A stretch of 64,000 nucleotides of DNA from Caballeronia sp. Lep1P3 (GTDB lineage Bacteria > Pseudomonadota > Gammaproteobacteria > Burkholderiales > Burkholderiaceae), in NCBI RefSeq assembly GCF_022879595.1, contig NZ_CP084266.1, positions 744,001 through 808,000 of the forward strand, written 5' to 3'. Under the pieces are notes generated by a model. The model saw nothing but the letters and a program-made list of their open reading frames with translations. It was not told where the DNA came from and searched no databases. Position numbers and translations under genes: made by a program. Within the stretch, counting starts at the first letter, position 1. Each line of letters opens with the position of its first letter. Of the stretch, positions 10,163 through 19,167 are shown piece after piece.

Positions 10163-10319
10163 GAGTGTCTCTCAGGGTAACTAGCTAGGGGATAACCCTA
10201 CTATACGCTTTTCATGCTGCATTGCAACCAAATCTTAAAAAGATGCAACATTTCTGCGACACGCTCGCTGTCGTTTTTTCCGATTTCGACGCTGGCGCGA
10301 TGCGCTTGCTCGCCCTGAT

Positions 10320-10347
10320 TAAAAAAGGCACCGCGAGCGGTGCCTTT
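10320..10347 (-). terminator. Intrinsic terminator of the amino-acid binding-protein gene
   Basis: On the minus strand, the stem GGCACCG/CGGTGCC is flanked by A and T runs, ending in six or more T residues. It lies about 30 nt past the stop codon. Confidence 0.85.
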
Positions 10348-10375
10348 CGACGAAACAGGACGGTTGCGCGGCGGC

Positions 10376-11185
10376 TTACCGGATGGAAACGTCCGTCTCG
10401 AAGTACTTCGCCATGATGCGCTTGAATGTGCCGTCCTTCTGGATCGCGTCGAACGCCTGATCCAGGCCCTTCTGCAGATCGGCGTCGCCCTTGCGCAAGC
10501 CGATCGCCGTGCCCGGACCGATGATCGCCTTGTCCTCGACGATCGGCCCCACGAGCGCGAACGGCTTGCCCTGCGGCTTTTTCAGAAAGCCGATGGCGGC
10601 TTGCGCGGCGTCGGTGAACATGGCGTCGATGCGGCCCGCGACCAGATCACCCTCGACCTGTTCCTCGTCGCCGTAAGCCACGATGGTTACGCCCTGCGGC
10701 TCCCACTTCGCCTTGGCATAGCGTTCCTGCACCGTGCCCTGCTCCACGCCGACGCGCTTGCCCTTGAGCGCCTGCGGCGTCGGCAAGAGATGGGAGTCCG
10801 CGCGCGCGACGAGCTGCGCGTGCGTGTTATAGAGCGGCTTCGTGAAGTCGATCTGCTTCAGGCGCTCTTCGGTGATGCCCATGTCGGAAAGCACGGCGTC
10901 GAATTTGCGGGCCTTCAGGCCGGGAATCATGCCGTCGAAGCTATTCTCGACCCACACGCACTTGGCCTTCATCTGCGCGCAGAGCGCATTGCCGAGATCG
11001 ATGTCGAAACCGACGAGCTTGCCGTCCGCCTGCTTCGATTCGAACGGCGGATACGAAGGATCGACGGCGAAGCGGATTTGCGTGATGTCTCGCGCGTGAG
11101 CGGAGAACGAGGTGACGGCGAGTGCGGCGAGCATCGCGCGCAGGGCGAACGATGCGGACTTGCTGACGGACTTCTTGTGCGACAT
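10376..11185 (-). CDS. Polar amino-acid ABC transporter substrate-binding protein (ArgT/HisJ type)
   Basis: 269-residue periplasmic receptor of SBP family 3. The start MSHKKSVSKS follows GAAGGATTGGA and opens a signal peptide cleaved near SAHA (about residue 31). The mature part begins ITQIRFAVDPSYPPFESK, the classic lysine/arginine/ornithine-binding opening, followed by GFDIDLGNALC and the Asp-Gly-Met loop FDGMIPGLKARKFDA. No permease or ATPase gene is adjacent, so it is an orphan that must use a transporter encoded elsewhere. A cationic amino acid is the likely ligand by family. Confidence 0.88.
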   Translation of the reverse strand: MSHKKSVSKSASFALRAMLAALAVTSFSAHARDITQIRFAVDPSYPPFESKQADGKLVGFDIDLGNALCAQMKAKCVWVENSFDGMIPGLKARKFDAVLSDMGITEERLKQIDFTKPLYNTHAQLVARADSHLLPTPQALKGKRVGVEQGTVQERYAKAKWEPQGVTIVAYGDEEQVEGDLVAGRIDAMFTDAAQAAIGFLKKPQGKPFALVGPIVEDKAIIGPGTAIGLRKGDADLQKGLDQAFDAIQKDGTFKRIMAKYFETDVSIR

Positions 11186-11293
11186 TCCAATCCTTCGTGA
11201 CTTGCGGTGATTGCAGGCGCGCCGCGCACGCGTAACGAGACCGCGTGACCGGCGCGCAAGGGAAAACCCTGATGTTAGCAAACCGCGCAGGAT

Positions 11294-12400
11294 TTACGGG
11301 ACGACGGAAAGGAACAGGAACGTCGCGAAGATGACGAGATGCACGACGCCTTGCAGCACTGTCGAGCGCCCGGTGCCGAGCGTGATAACGGAGACGAGCA
11401 GCGTGAGCGCGAGCATCGTGATTTCCTTGGGCGCGAGGCCGAGCGAGATGGGCTGCGCCATGCCGATCGACACGAGCGCGACGGTGGGAATCGTCAGCCC
11501 GATGCTCGCGAGCGCCGAGCCGAGCGCGAGATTCAGGCTCGTCTGGAGCCGATCCAGCCGCGCCGCGCGCAACGCCGCCAGCCCTTCGGGAAGCAGCACC
11601 AGCGCGGCGATCACCACGCCCACCACCGCTTCGGGCGCGCCCGCCGCGGCCACGCCCGCTTCGACCGTCGGCGAAAGCAGCTTCGCCAGCCCGACCACCG
11701 CGACGAGCGACAGCAGCAATAGCGCGAGCGCGAACCACGCTTCGCCGTTGCTGGGCGGCGGCGCGTGCGGCGCGCCGTGCGCATCGTCGTCGGATGGCGT
11801 CGGGTTCGCCACCGCGCGGGGCGTCGGCGCAAGAAAGTAATCGCGGTGACGAATCGTCTGCACGAACACGAAGACGACATACAGCACGAGCGAAACGACG
11901 CCCACGAACACGAGCTGCGACGTCGACAACGCCGGTCCCACCACCGTGCTCGTGAAATTCGGCAGCACGAGCGTGAGCACGGACAGAGCGCAAAGCGTGG
12001 CAAGCGCGGCGCTCGCGCCCTGCAACTGGAAGTCCTGAACGTGATGCCGCAAGCCGCCCACCAGAAGACACAGCCCGACGATGCCGCTGCTGCAGATCAT
12101 GATCGCGGCGAACACCGTATCGCGCGGCAAGCCCGCCTTCTCCGGACCGCCCGACAGCATCACGGAGACGATCAGCGCAACTTCGATCACCGTCACCGCA
12201 ACGGCGAGCACCAGCGTGCCGAACGGCTCGCCGACGCGATGCGCCACGACTTCCGCGTGATGCACCGCCGCGAAGACCGCGAACGCGAGCGCGATCGCGG
12301 CGAGCACCGTCAACACCGCGCCGTGGATCAACGCGGCGCACGCCAGCACGACGATTGCGAGGATCGGCGTCAGGGTGGTCCAGTTCAGCTTGTTTTTCAT
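11294..12400 (-). CDS. chaA: Calcium/sodium:proton antiporter (ChaA type)
   Basis: 368-residue inner-membrane antiporter with about 11 hydrophobic segments. The two alpha-repeats of the CaCA superfamily are present: GTLVLAVAVTVIEVALIVSVM in the first half (acidic Glu in the helix) and LLPEGLAALRAARLDRLQTS followed by LNLALGSALASIGLTIP in the second. A central cytoplasmic acidic/polar loop (PTPSDDDAHG) separates them. The start MKNKLNW is preceded by GGAGCG; the frame is open far upstream but that part overlaps osmC antisense. Roles in Ca2+, Na+ or K+ export at alkaline pH are known for the family. Confidence 0.86.
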   Translation of the reverse strand: MKNKLNWTTLTPILAIVVLACAALIHGAVLTVLAAIALAFAVFAAVHHAEVVAHRVGEPFGTLVLAVAVTVIEVALIVSVMLSGGPEKAGLPRDTVFAAIMICSSGIVGLCLLVGGLRHHVQDFQLQGASAALATLCALSVLTLVLPNFTSTVVGPALSTSQLVFVGVVSLVLYVVFVFVQTIRHRDYFLAPTPRAVANPTPSDDDAHGAPHAPPPSNGEAWFALALLLLSLVAVVGLAKLLSPTVEAGVAAAGAPEAVVGVVIAALVLLPEGLAALRAARLDRLQTSLNLALGSALASIGLTIPTVALVSIGMAQPISLGLAPKEITMLALTLLVSVITLGTGRSTVLQGVVHLVIFATFLFLSVVP

Positions 12401-12524
12401 CGGCGCTCCGGGCGGATCGGGTCGGTGGGTCGTCGGGTCATGGCGATTCGGCTTCCGCGATGATAGCGCCGGCGGCGCGCTGAAATGGCTTACCTGCGCG
12501 CGCACGCACGCTGACTGTCGCGGC

Positions 12525-12557
12525 AAAAAAAACGGACGGCATGCACCGTCCGTTTTT
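12525..12557 (-). terminator. Intrinsic terminator after osmC
   Basis: CGGACGG / CCGTCCG stem with a CATGCA loop, flanked by A8 and T5 so it can work both ways. It lies about 20 nt beyond the osmC stop codon and upstream of chaA. Confidence 0.82.
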
Positions 12558-12576
12558 AGCCGCGATCGTCGAACGC

Positions 12577-13008
12577 TTACGACACGAGTTCCGCGTTGAG
12601 CGTGATCTTCGCGTTGCCCGCGAAGAGCTTCGAAACCGGGCAGCCTTCCTTCGCCGCCTGCGCGGCCTTGTCGAACGCGGCCTGGTCCGCGCCGGGAATC
12701 TTCGCCTTCAGGTCGAGCTGGCACGCGGTGATCGAGAAGCCCTCGCCGTCCTTTTCCAGCGTGACCGTCGATTTCGTTTCGAGGCTTTCGGCCTTCATGC
12801 CCGCCTGCTCGAGTTGGAGGGAAAGCGCCATCGTGAAGCAGCCCGCATGAGCGGCGCCGATCAGTTCCTCGGGGTTCGTGCCCGGACCTTCCTCGAAACG
12901 CGACTTGAAACCATAAGGCGCGTCGTTGAGCACGCCGGTTTGCGTCGAGATGAAACCCTTGCCATCCTTGATGCCGCCGCTCCATTTTGCCGATGCAGTC
13001 TTTTGCAC
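12577..13008 (-). CDS. osmC: OsmC-type organic hydroperoxide peroxidase
   Basis: 143-residue thiol peroxidase of the OsmC/Ohr superfamily, OsmC branch. The start is a GTG (read MQKTASAKWSGG), chosen because GGAGA lies 6 nt upstream and the length then matches OsmC exactly; an ATG about 47 codons earlier only adds an Arg-rich tail. The redox pair is Cys57 (HAGCFTMAL) and Cys123 (EGCPVSKLF), and the activating Arg37 is present. It detoxifies organic peroxides with lipoyl or thiol reductants in the cytoplasm. Confidence 0.9.
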   Translation of the reverse strand: MQKTASAKWSGGIKDGKGFISTQTGVLNDAPYGFKSRFEEGPGTNPEELIGAAHAGCFTMALSLQLEQAGMKAESLETKSTVTLEKDGEGFSITACQLDLKAKIPGADQAAFDKAAQAAKEGCPVSKLFAGNAKITLNAELVS

Positions 13009-13270
13009 GAGAGTTCTCCATGTAGATGCGTGGAATTGCGTTGACCGGTTTCGCGCCCGCATTCCGATGCACGGGCGCACCGCGCCGGTCTCGATGACGC
13101 GCGTCGGTGGACGCATCGCGCGGCAGTGCGCGCGAGGCATCGCGTTCATCGTAGCGGATCGGGGCTGGCGGCGCAGGGAGCGCGCAGAGCGCCACTTTTG
13201 TCCAGGTGGCCAACCGCCGCCGATTCCCTTAGCATGCTTGGCCCTTCCTCACTTCAATGGACGACACAGC

Positions 13271-14611
13271 ATGGGACCGCCGACCGAACGCATCGCGGAA
13301 GACCGTGACTTGCCGGAACGCGTCGACGTGGTCGTCGTGGGCGGCGGCGTCATCGGGATCAGCACGGCGCGTTTTCTCGCGGAAAAAGGGCTGACGGTCG
13401 CCGTCTGCGAGAAAGGGCACGTCGCGGGCGAGCAGTCGAGCCGCAACTGGGGCTGGTGCCGCGCGACGCATCGCGATCTGCGCGAACTCGAATTGAGCCT
13501 CGAAAGCCTCAAGCTCTGGCGGCGCATCGATGCCGAGATGGGCATCGACAGCGGCTATCGCGAGTGCGGCATCCTCTACGCCGCCGACGACAGCCAAGCC
13601 CTCGCCGATCACGAAGCCTGGCTCGCGCGCGCGGTCGCGAAAGTCGGGCGCGGCGCGCTCGATTCGCGCATCGTGTCGCCCGAGGAGACGGCCGCGTTGA
13701 TGCCGGGCGCGGCGCGCCGCTTCGCGGGCGGTATCTACACGCCGAGCGATGGCCGCGCCGAGCCGCAGCGCGCCGTGCCCGCGATGGCGGCGGCGTTGCG
13801 CGCGCGCGGCGTGAAGATCGCGATGCCGTGCGCGGTGCGCGGCGTCGAAACGAGCGGCGGCGCGGTGAGCGGCGTCGTCACCGAATACGGGCGGATTCGC
13901 TGCGACAGCGTCGTGATCGCGGGCGGCGCATGGACGCGGCTTTTCGCGGGCAACCTCGGCGTGGACGTGCCGCAATTGATGGTGCGCTCGTCGGTCGTGC
14001 GCACCGCGCCGCTTCCGGATGGCCCCGAAGTCAGCGCGTGCAACCACGCGCTGGGTTATCGCAAGCGGCTCGACGGCGGCTATTCGATCGCGAACGCGTT
14101 TCGCAGTTATAGCGACATCACGCCCGACAGCTTTCGCCTCTTCGTCAAGTTCCTGCCCGCGCTCAAAAGCCAGTTGGGGTCCATCAAGCTCAGTCTCAAC
14201 GCGCGGTTCTTCGAGGAACTGCGCCGCCCGCGCCGCTGGCCGCTCGACCAGCCGACCGTCTTCGAGACCGTGCGCACGCTGGACCCCGCGCCCGTCGAAG
14301 CGTTCAACCAGACGGCGCTCGACGAATTCCGCTCGATCTTTCCCGCGCTCGCCCATCTCACGGTCGAACAGGCGTGGGCCGGTTACATCGACGTAACGCC
14401 CGACGCCGTGCCGGTCATCGGCGGCGTCGAGCGCGTGCCGGGACTTTTCATCGCAACGGGATTTTCTGGCCACGGCTTCGGCATCGGGCCCGGTGCGGGC
14501 AAGCTGATGGCCGACCTCGTCGCGAACGATACGCCGCTCGTCGATCCTCACGCGTTTCGTCTCTCGCGCTTTTTCGACGGCACCAAGATCGAGATCGACG
14601 GCGGATTCTGA
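13271..14611 (+). CDS. FAD-dependent oxidoreductase, DadA/glycine-oxidase-like
   Basis: 446-residue flavoprotein of the DAO family. The dinucleotide fold VDVVVVGGGVIGISTARFL sits near residues 18-36, with the adenine-binding acid in CEKG. The loop EQSSRNWGWCRATHRDLREL resembles the segment of D-amino-acid dehydrogenase and sarcosine/hydrogen-cyanide-synthase-like subunits that covers the flavin. The C-terminal GYIDVTPDAVPVIGG and ATGFSGHGFGIGPG are also typical. Only a weak ribosome site precedes the ATG. The substrate, probably an amino acid or amine, cannot be read from the sequence. Confidence 0.82.
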   Translation: MGPPTERIAEDRDLPERVDVVVVGGGVIGISTARFLAEKGLTVAVCEKGHVAGEQSSRNWGWCRATHRDLRELELSLESLKLWRRIDAEMGIDSGYRECGILYAADDSQALADHEAWLARAVAKVGRGALDSRIVSPEETAALMPGAARRFAGGIYTPSDGRAEPQRAVPAMAAALRARGVKIAMPCAVRGVETSGGAVSGVVTEYGRIRCDSVVIAGGAWTRLFAGNLGVDVPQLMVRSSVVRTAPLPDGPEVSACNHALGYRKRLDGGYSIANAFRSYSDITPDSFRLFVKFLPALKSQLGSIKLSLNARFFEELRRPRRWPLDQPTVFETVRTLDPAPVEAFNQTALDEFRSIFPALAHLTVEQAWAGYIDVTPDAVPVIGGVERVPGLFIATGFSGHGFGIGPGAGKLMADLVANDTPLVDPHAFRLSRFFDGTKIEIDGGF

Positions 14612-14710
14612 CGCTCGAAGTAGCCGCAAGCGCCACGCGCTAACATACCGGTTTTGCGGCTGACGCCTCTCGCGCGCAGCCGATGAAACCCTTTGTTTTC
14701 GAGGCTTGTC

Positions 14711-15364
14711 ATGGCATCCACGCCCCTTCTTTTTGTCGATGTCTGGTCCGATTTTGTGTGCCCGTTCTGCTATCTCGAAACGCCGGTGCTCGACCAGTTG
14801 CGCAACGCTTACGGGGACGCCGTCGAGATTCGCTGGCACGCGTTCGAATTGCGCCCCGAACCTGCGCCGCTGCTCGATCCGAAAAGCGACCAGATCGCCG
14901 AAGCTTGGGAAAAGTCGGTGCGTCCGCTTGCCGACGAGCGCGGGCTTCTCATGCGCCTGCCGCCGGTTGCGCCGCGCAGCCGCAAGGCGTTGGAAACGGC
15001 GCTTTTCGCGCGCGAATCGGGCCGCCACGACGCCGTTCATCGCGCGATCTTCAAGGCGTATTTCGAGGAAGGCATCGATATCGGCGATCCGGACGCGCTC
15101 ATCGACATTGCCGCGACCTGCGGCGTCGATCCGGAACTGCTCGAAGAATCGCTCGATGACGGCACGTACACCGATCTCGTCATCGAGGACGAAGAATTCG
15201 CGAAGAAGCTCGGCGTGAGCGGCGTGCCGTTCGCCGTGCTTTCGCGTGAAGCCGCGCCCGGCAAGGAACCGCCGCCGCCCATCGCGCTGCGTGGCGCGGC
15301 GCCGGTTCAGCATTTCGAGGCGGCGATCGAACGGCTCTTTCCGGACGGCTTTCCGGGCAGTTGA
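14711..15364 (+). CDS. DsbA-family oxidoreductase, FrnE-like
   Basis: 217-residue thioredoxin-fold protein. The N-terminal FVDVWSDFVCPFC gives a CPFC redox motif (Cys17, Cys20), and the helical insertion includes ALETALFARE and the FrnE hallmark GVSGVPFAVLSRE near the C-terminus. No signal peptide is seen, so it is probably cytoplasmic like FrnE and HCCA isomerase relatives. The ATG follows a GAGG sequence; an in-frame ATG six codons earlier is possible. It lies about 100 nt after the FAD enzyme and may be cotranscribed. Confidence 0.85.
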   Translation: MASTPLLFVDVWSDFVCPFCYLETPVLDQLRNAYGDAVEIRWHAFELRPEPAPLLDPKSDQIAEAWEKSVRPLADERGLLMRLPPVAPRSRKALETALFARESGRHDAVHRAIFKAYFEEGIDIGDPDALIDIAATCGVDPELLEESLDDGTYTDLVIEDEEFAKKLGVSGVPFAVLSREAAPGKEPPPPIALRGAAPVQHFEAAIERLFPDGFPGS

Positions 15365-15395
15365 TTCCGCCCCACGGCTGGCGCGGGCGCTCGTA

Positions 15396-16298
15396 CTAGC
15401 TGTGCTCCGCCATGAACGACTTCAGCGCGATGCGCTCGGACGGCCGCAACGTCTCGAACTCCAGTCCATAGGCGATGCCCGCGCCGCCGGGCTCCTCGGC
15501 GCCGACATGACGCACGACGGCGAACGCGTCGATGTCCACGTCCACGCCATCCGTGCTGAAGCGAAACGACAGCCGCAGGCGGTCGCCGGCGAGCGCCGTC
15601 GGGCGGGGCGCCGTCAACGACATCCCATACGGACTGATATCGCTCACGCGGCCGAATTGCAGCGGCGCGTGACGGTCACGTTCGACCGCGAAACGCACCG
15701 GCAGCCGCGTCGGCATGCGCGCGAATTTGCGCGCGCGCAGCCGGCGGATTGCGCCCGGCGCGGACAGCACCGCATAGTTGAACGGCTCGCGGCATACGGC
15801 ATCGACGGTGCAGGCAAAGCGGAACACGCCGCGATTCGTCAGCGCGACGAGATCGAGCAGTTCGCCGCGCGTCAGTTCGAGCGGCGCGAAGCCGGTCATC
15901 AACGGCTGAGTGACGAAGAGCGAGCGCTCACCGTTGCGGCGCGGATTCGAAAAACCGATGACGCGGCTCGCGTACATGACCGGGCCGAGACCGCCGCTGC
16001 CACGCAAGCCGACTCGCCCGCCGATGACGAGCCCGATGTCGTCGAGCGACGGCGGTCCGTCAGGGCTCGCGTCGTCACGCGGCTCGACCACGGCGGCCTG
16101 CCCCGACGCCCGATGCGGCTCGAAGTGATGAAAGAGGAAATCGCGCACGGCATCGTCCGGGACGGTCATGCCCGTGTCGAAGAGCACGGCGCCGTCTGCG
16201 CCGAGAATCGGCGCGTCGAGCGGCGTGTCGAGAGGAATATCGGCGGAATGAAGACGAACGAGGGCCGGCGGCTGTAGCGAGACGGATACTTCAGTCAT
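15396..16298 (-). CDS. Flagellar brake protein YcgR-type, PilZ domain
   Basis: 300-residue c-di-GMP receptor. The N-terminal half is a YcgR-N-like beta-rich domain. The C-terminal PilZ domain carries both ligand motifs: RKFAR (RxxxR) about residue 187 and DISPYG (DxSxxG) about residue 220. By family it binds c-di-GMP and slows flagellar rotation. It is convergent with the FrnE-like gene and 32 nt from it. I see no flagellar genes in the window, so it is a stand-alone copy. Confidence 0.85.
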   Translation of the reverse strand: MTEVSVSLQPPALVRLHSADIPLDTPLDAPILGADGAVLFDTGMTVPDDAVRDFLFHHFEPHRASGQAAVVEPRDDASPDGPPSLDDIGLVIGGRVGLRGSGGLGPVMYASRVIGFSNPRRNGERSLFVTQPLMTGFAPLELTRGELLDLVALTNRGVFRFACTVDAVCREPFNYAVLSAPGAIRRLRARKFARMPTRLPVRFAVERDRHAPLQFGRVSDISPYGMSLTAPRPTALAGDRLRLSFRFSTDGVDVDIDAFAVVRHVGAEEPGGAGIAYGLEFETLRPSERIALKSFMAEHS

Positions 16299-16491
16299 TG
16301 TTCAGACGATTCTTAACTGTTTGGTGCAATCGTCGGTGTTCAGTGGCCTGGCGTCAAGCCCCTTTTCGGAAACATTTACGTTTTTGCATCCCCGAAATGT
16401 CGCTGTTCGGTCGCTTTGACTTGGGCGAAGTGTTATGCGCAAAAAGTTTCACGCGTTGCGCCTCGCCCGTGCGCGTAAAAGCCGCGACAAG

Positions 16492-17364
16492 CTACAGCGT
16501 TTGCGCCGAAAACGTATCGCACTGACGAATATCGCCACTCGACAACCCCCGCCGCAGCCAGCGCTGACGCTGCGCGCTCGTTCCGTGCGTGAACGCTTCG
16601 GGCACCACACGCCCTTGCGTCTGTTGCTGTAAGCGGTCGTCACCTATAGCGCCTGCCGCATTCAACCCTTGTTCGAAGTCGCCGGGCTCGATCAGCTTCG
16701 CGTTGTCGCGCTGGGCGACTGCCGCCCACACGCCGGCAAAACAGTCGGCCTGCAACTCGACGCGCACCGAAAGGGCGTTCGCCTGCGCGGGCGCCATCCG
16801 CGAGCGCGCGCGATCCACCTTGTCGGAGATGCCGAGCACGTTCTGGACGTGATGCCCGACTTCATGCGCGATCACATACGCCTGCGCGAAGTCGCCGCCC
16901 GCGCCGAAGCGGTCGCGCAGTTCGCGATAGAACGAGAGATCGATGTACACCTTGCGATCGGCGGGACAGTAGAACGGTCCCATCGCCGATTCGCCCATGC
17001 CGCAGCCCGTTTGCGTGCCGCCCGAGAAGAGCACGAGCTTCGGCGCCGGGTAATCCTGGTTGAACTGGGTGCGGAAGATGTGCTCCCACGTCCGCTCGGT
17101 GTTGCCGAGCACGCGCCGCACGAAGACCGCGCCGGAATCGTTGGCCGGCGGCGCGTTGCTGGGCGCGGCTTGCTGCTGCGGCGCATTGCCGTGCAGCACT
17201 TGCGCGCCGTTGATGATCGTCATCGGATTGATGCCGAAAAAGTACGATGCCGCGAGCGCAACGACGATGGTGCCGATCCCGATCGATCCCCCACCGATGC
17301 TAATTCCGCCCGAGCCACGCCGGTCTTCGACGTTTTGACTTTCCGCTTCATCATCGAGGCGCAT
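16492..17364 (-). CDS. ypfJ: Membrane-anchored neutral zinc metallopeptidase (YpfJ family)
   Basis: 290-residue protein of the PF04228 family. A Gly-rich N-terminus (RRGSGGISIGGG) is followed by one membrane helix (GTIVVALAASYFFG), then the conserved domain with FSGGTQTGCGMG, YCPADRKVYIDLSF and the zinc-binding HEVGH at residues 167-171. Later conserved Cys and Glu residues (LQADCFAGVWA, where Glu/Asp would be the third ligand region) are present. Physiological substrates of the family are poorly defined. It is divergent from the cytochrome bd operon. Confidence 0.88.
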   Translation of the reverse strand: MRLDDEAESQNVEDRRGSGGISIGGGSIGIGTIVVALAASYFFGINPMTIINGAQVLHGNAPQQQAAPSNAPPANDSGAVFVRRVLGNTERTWEHIFRTQFNQDYPAPKLVLFSGGTQTGCGMGESAMGPFYCPADRKVYIDLSFYRELRDRFGAGGDFAQAYVIAHEVGHHVQNVLGISDKVDRARSRMAPAQANALSVRVELQADCFAGVWAAVAQRDNAKLIEPGDFEQGLNAAGAIGDDRLQQQTQGRVVPEAFTHGTSAQRQRWLRRGLSSGDIRQCDTFSAQTL

Positions 17365-17744
17365 ATTGGTTCTCCGTTCTGTCCGCGCGTCATGCGCTGC
17401 ACTGAAAAGCGATTATCGTACCCGCGTCCGCGCCGGTCTCGCCGGTAGGCATCGGTCAAAGTTCGTTTGCGCTCCCGCGGGTAGTGCAGTGCGGTCGATT
17501 GTCGCGAAAAAGACGCTGCGGCTTTCTATCGTCGCGCCGGCTCAGCGTCCCAAAAGATTCGGTGGAACAAGGGGTTAACGCACGCGCAAACCGCAGAACT
17601 GCGGCATTTGCGCACAACGCGTGTTCGCTGACGCAGCGCAACACATCGCAAGAATCGGCGCTAAGCTGCGCCCCGTTATCCGACTCCATTCGACTTTCAT
17701 CATCCGAGGACCGGCCCGGCCTCGTCGACACAGACACAGTCATC
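17365..17744 (+). promoter_or_regulatory. Divergent intergenic region ypfJ / cydA
   Basis: About 380 nt that must hold both promoters. A clear dyad spans 17585-17612: CGCAAACCGCAG opposite CTGCGG-CA-TTTGCG, about 130 nt before cydA. I find no FNR/ANR box (TTGAT-N4-ATCAA) and no strong sigma-70 pair. Open frames here lack start sites and homology. Confidence 0.4.
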
Positions 17745-19163
17745 ATGCATTCGACTCCCGAAGCACTCGATCTAGCGCGGATTCAGTTCGCGTTCACCGT
17801 CTCGTTTCACATCATCTTTCCGGCGCTTTCCATCGGCCTCGCGAGCTTCATCGCCGTGCTCGAAGGCGCATGGCTCAAAACCGGCAAGCCGGTCTACAAG
17901 GAGTTGTGTCTTTTCTGGTCGAAGGTATTTGCCGTCGCCTTCGGGATGGGCGTCGTCTCCGGCGTCGTCATGGCCTACGAGTTCGGGACGAACTGGGGCG
18001 GCTTCTCCAGCTTCGCCGGCCCGGTCACTGGCCCGCTTCTGACCTACGAAGTGATGACCGCGTTTTTCCTCGAGGCGGGTTTTCTCGGCATCATGCTCTT
18101 CGGCTGGAACAAGGTCGGCCCGAAGGCGCATTTCGGCGCGACGCTGATGGTCGCCATCGGCACGCTCATCTCGACCTTCTGGATTCTCGCGTCGAATAGC
18201 TGGATGCAGACGCCGCAAGGCTTTCGCATCGAAGGCGATCACGTCGTTCCCGTCGACTGGTTTGCGATCATCTTCAATCCGTCGTTCCCGTACCGCCTCG
18301 CGCACATGGCGATTGCCGCATTCATCGTCGCGGCGCTCGTCGTGGCCGCGACGGGCGCGTGGCATCTGCTGAAAGGCCGGCGCGATCCCGCGATCAAAAA
18401 GACCTTCTCGATGGCGCTCTGGCTGCTGCTCGCGCTCGCGCCGATTCAGGCGATCGTCGGCGACGCGCACGGCCTCAACACGCGCGAGCATCAGCCGGCG
18501 AAGATCGCGGCGATCGAAGGCATCTGGGACACCGAGAAAGGCGGGACCGCGCTCAACCTCTTCGGCATTCCGGACATGCAGGCCGAAACGACGAAGTACG
18601 CGGTGCAGATTCCGCATCTCGGCAGCCTGATCCTCACGCATAGCTGGAACGGCGAGATTCGCGGCCTCAAGTCGTTCCCGAAGGACGAGCGCCCGAATTC
18701 GACGCTCGTGTTCTGGAGCTTTCGCGTGATGGCGGGCCTGGGCGTGCTGATGATTCTGATGTCGATGGCGGCGTGGCTGCTGCATCGCAAGCGCAGGCTT
18801 TTCGAAGCGCGCTGGTTTCATCGCTTCGCACTCGCGATGGGTCCGAGCGGCTTCGTCACGCTGCTCGCCGGTTGGGTGACGACCGAAGCGGGCCGCCAGC
18901 CGTGGGTGGTCTATGGCGTGATGCGCACCGCCGATGCCGTATCGCCCGTGACCGCGCAGCAAGTGGGCGTGTCGCTGCTTGCGTTCGTCATCGTCTACAC
19001 CATCGTTTTCGGAACGGGCATCTACTACATGCTCAAGCTATTGCGCGAAGGGCCGGCGCTGCCGGGAACGCCCACGCATACGCATACGCACGCGCCAACA
19101 TCGGCTGACGGCACCGCGCGCCGGCCGATGAGCCTGCCGCACCAGTCCATCGAAGGAGCGTAA
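17745..19163 (+). CDS. cydA: Cytochrome bd ubiquinol oxidase subunit I, short-Q-loop (CIO-like) type
   Basis: 472-residue haem-bearing subunit of the quinol:O2 oxidoreductase. The N-terminal RIQFAFTVSFHIIFPALSIG contains the haem b595 His, AHMAIAAFIVA holds a b558 ligand His, and GRQPWVVYG is the universal CydA motif. The protein is about 50 residues shorter than E. coli CydA, with a short Q-loop after the conserved EGIWDTEKGG segment, as in cyanide-insensitive oxidases. A His/Thr-rich stretch (THTHTHAPT) ends the protein. No strong Shine-Dalgarno precedes the chosen ATG, but this start gives the family N-terminus. Confidence 0.93.
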   Translation: MHSTPEALDLARIQFAFTVSFHIIFPALSIGLASFIAVLEGAWLKTGKPVYKELCLFWSKVFAVAFGMGVVSGVVMAYEFGTNWGGFSSFAGPVTGPLLTYEVMTAFFLEAGFLGIMLFGWNKVGPKAHFGATLMVAIGTLISTFWILASNSWMQTPQGFRIEGDHVVPVDWFAIIFNPSFPYRLAHMAIAAFIVAALVVAATGAWHLLKGRRDPAIKKTFSMALWLLLALAPIQAIVGDAHGLNTREHQPAKIAAIEGIWDTEKGGTALNLFGIPDMQAETTKYAVQIPHLGSLILTHSWNGEIRGLKSFPKDERPNSTLVFWSFRVMAGLGVLMILMSMAAWLLHRKRRLFEARWFHRFALAMGPSGFVTLLAGWVTTEAGRQPWVVYGVMRTADAVSPVTAQQVGVSLLAFVIVYTIVFGTGIYYMLKLLREGPALPGTPTHTHTHAPTSADGTARRPMSLPHQSIEGA

Positions 19164-19167
19164 GAAC

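Noticed and set aside
16435..16632. 65-residue Arg-rich frame on the plus strand
   Set aside because: Overlaps the 3' end of the ypfJ-type gene antisense, lacks a ribosome site, and looks like a chance basic frame.
17365..17744. FNR/ANR site upstream of cydA
   Set aside because: No TTGAT-N4-ATCAA-like dyad was found; the only clear dyad has a different sequence.
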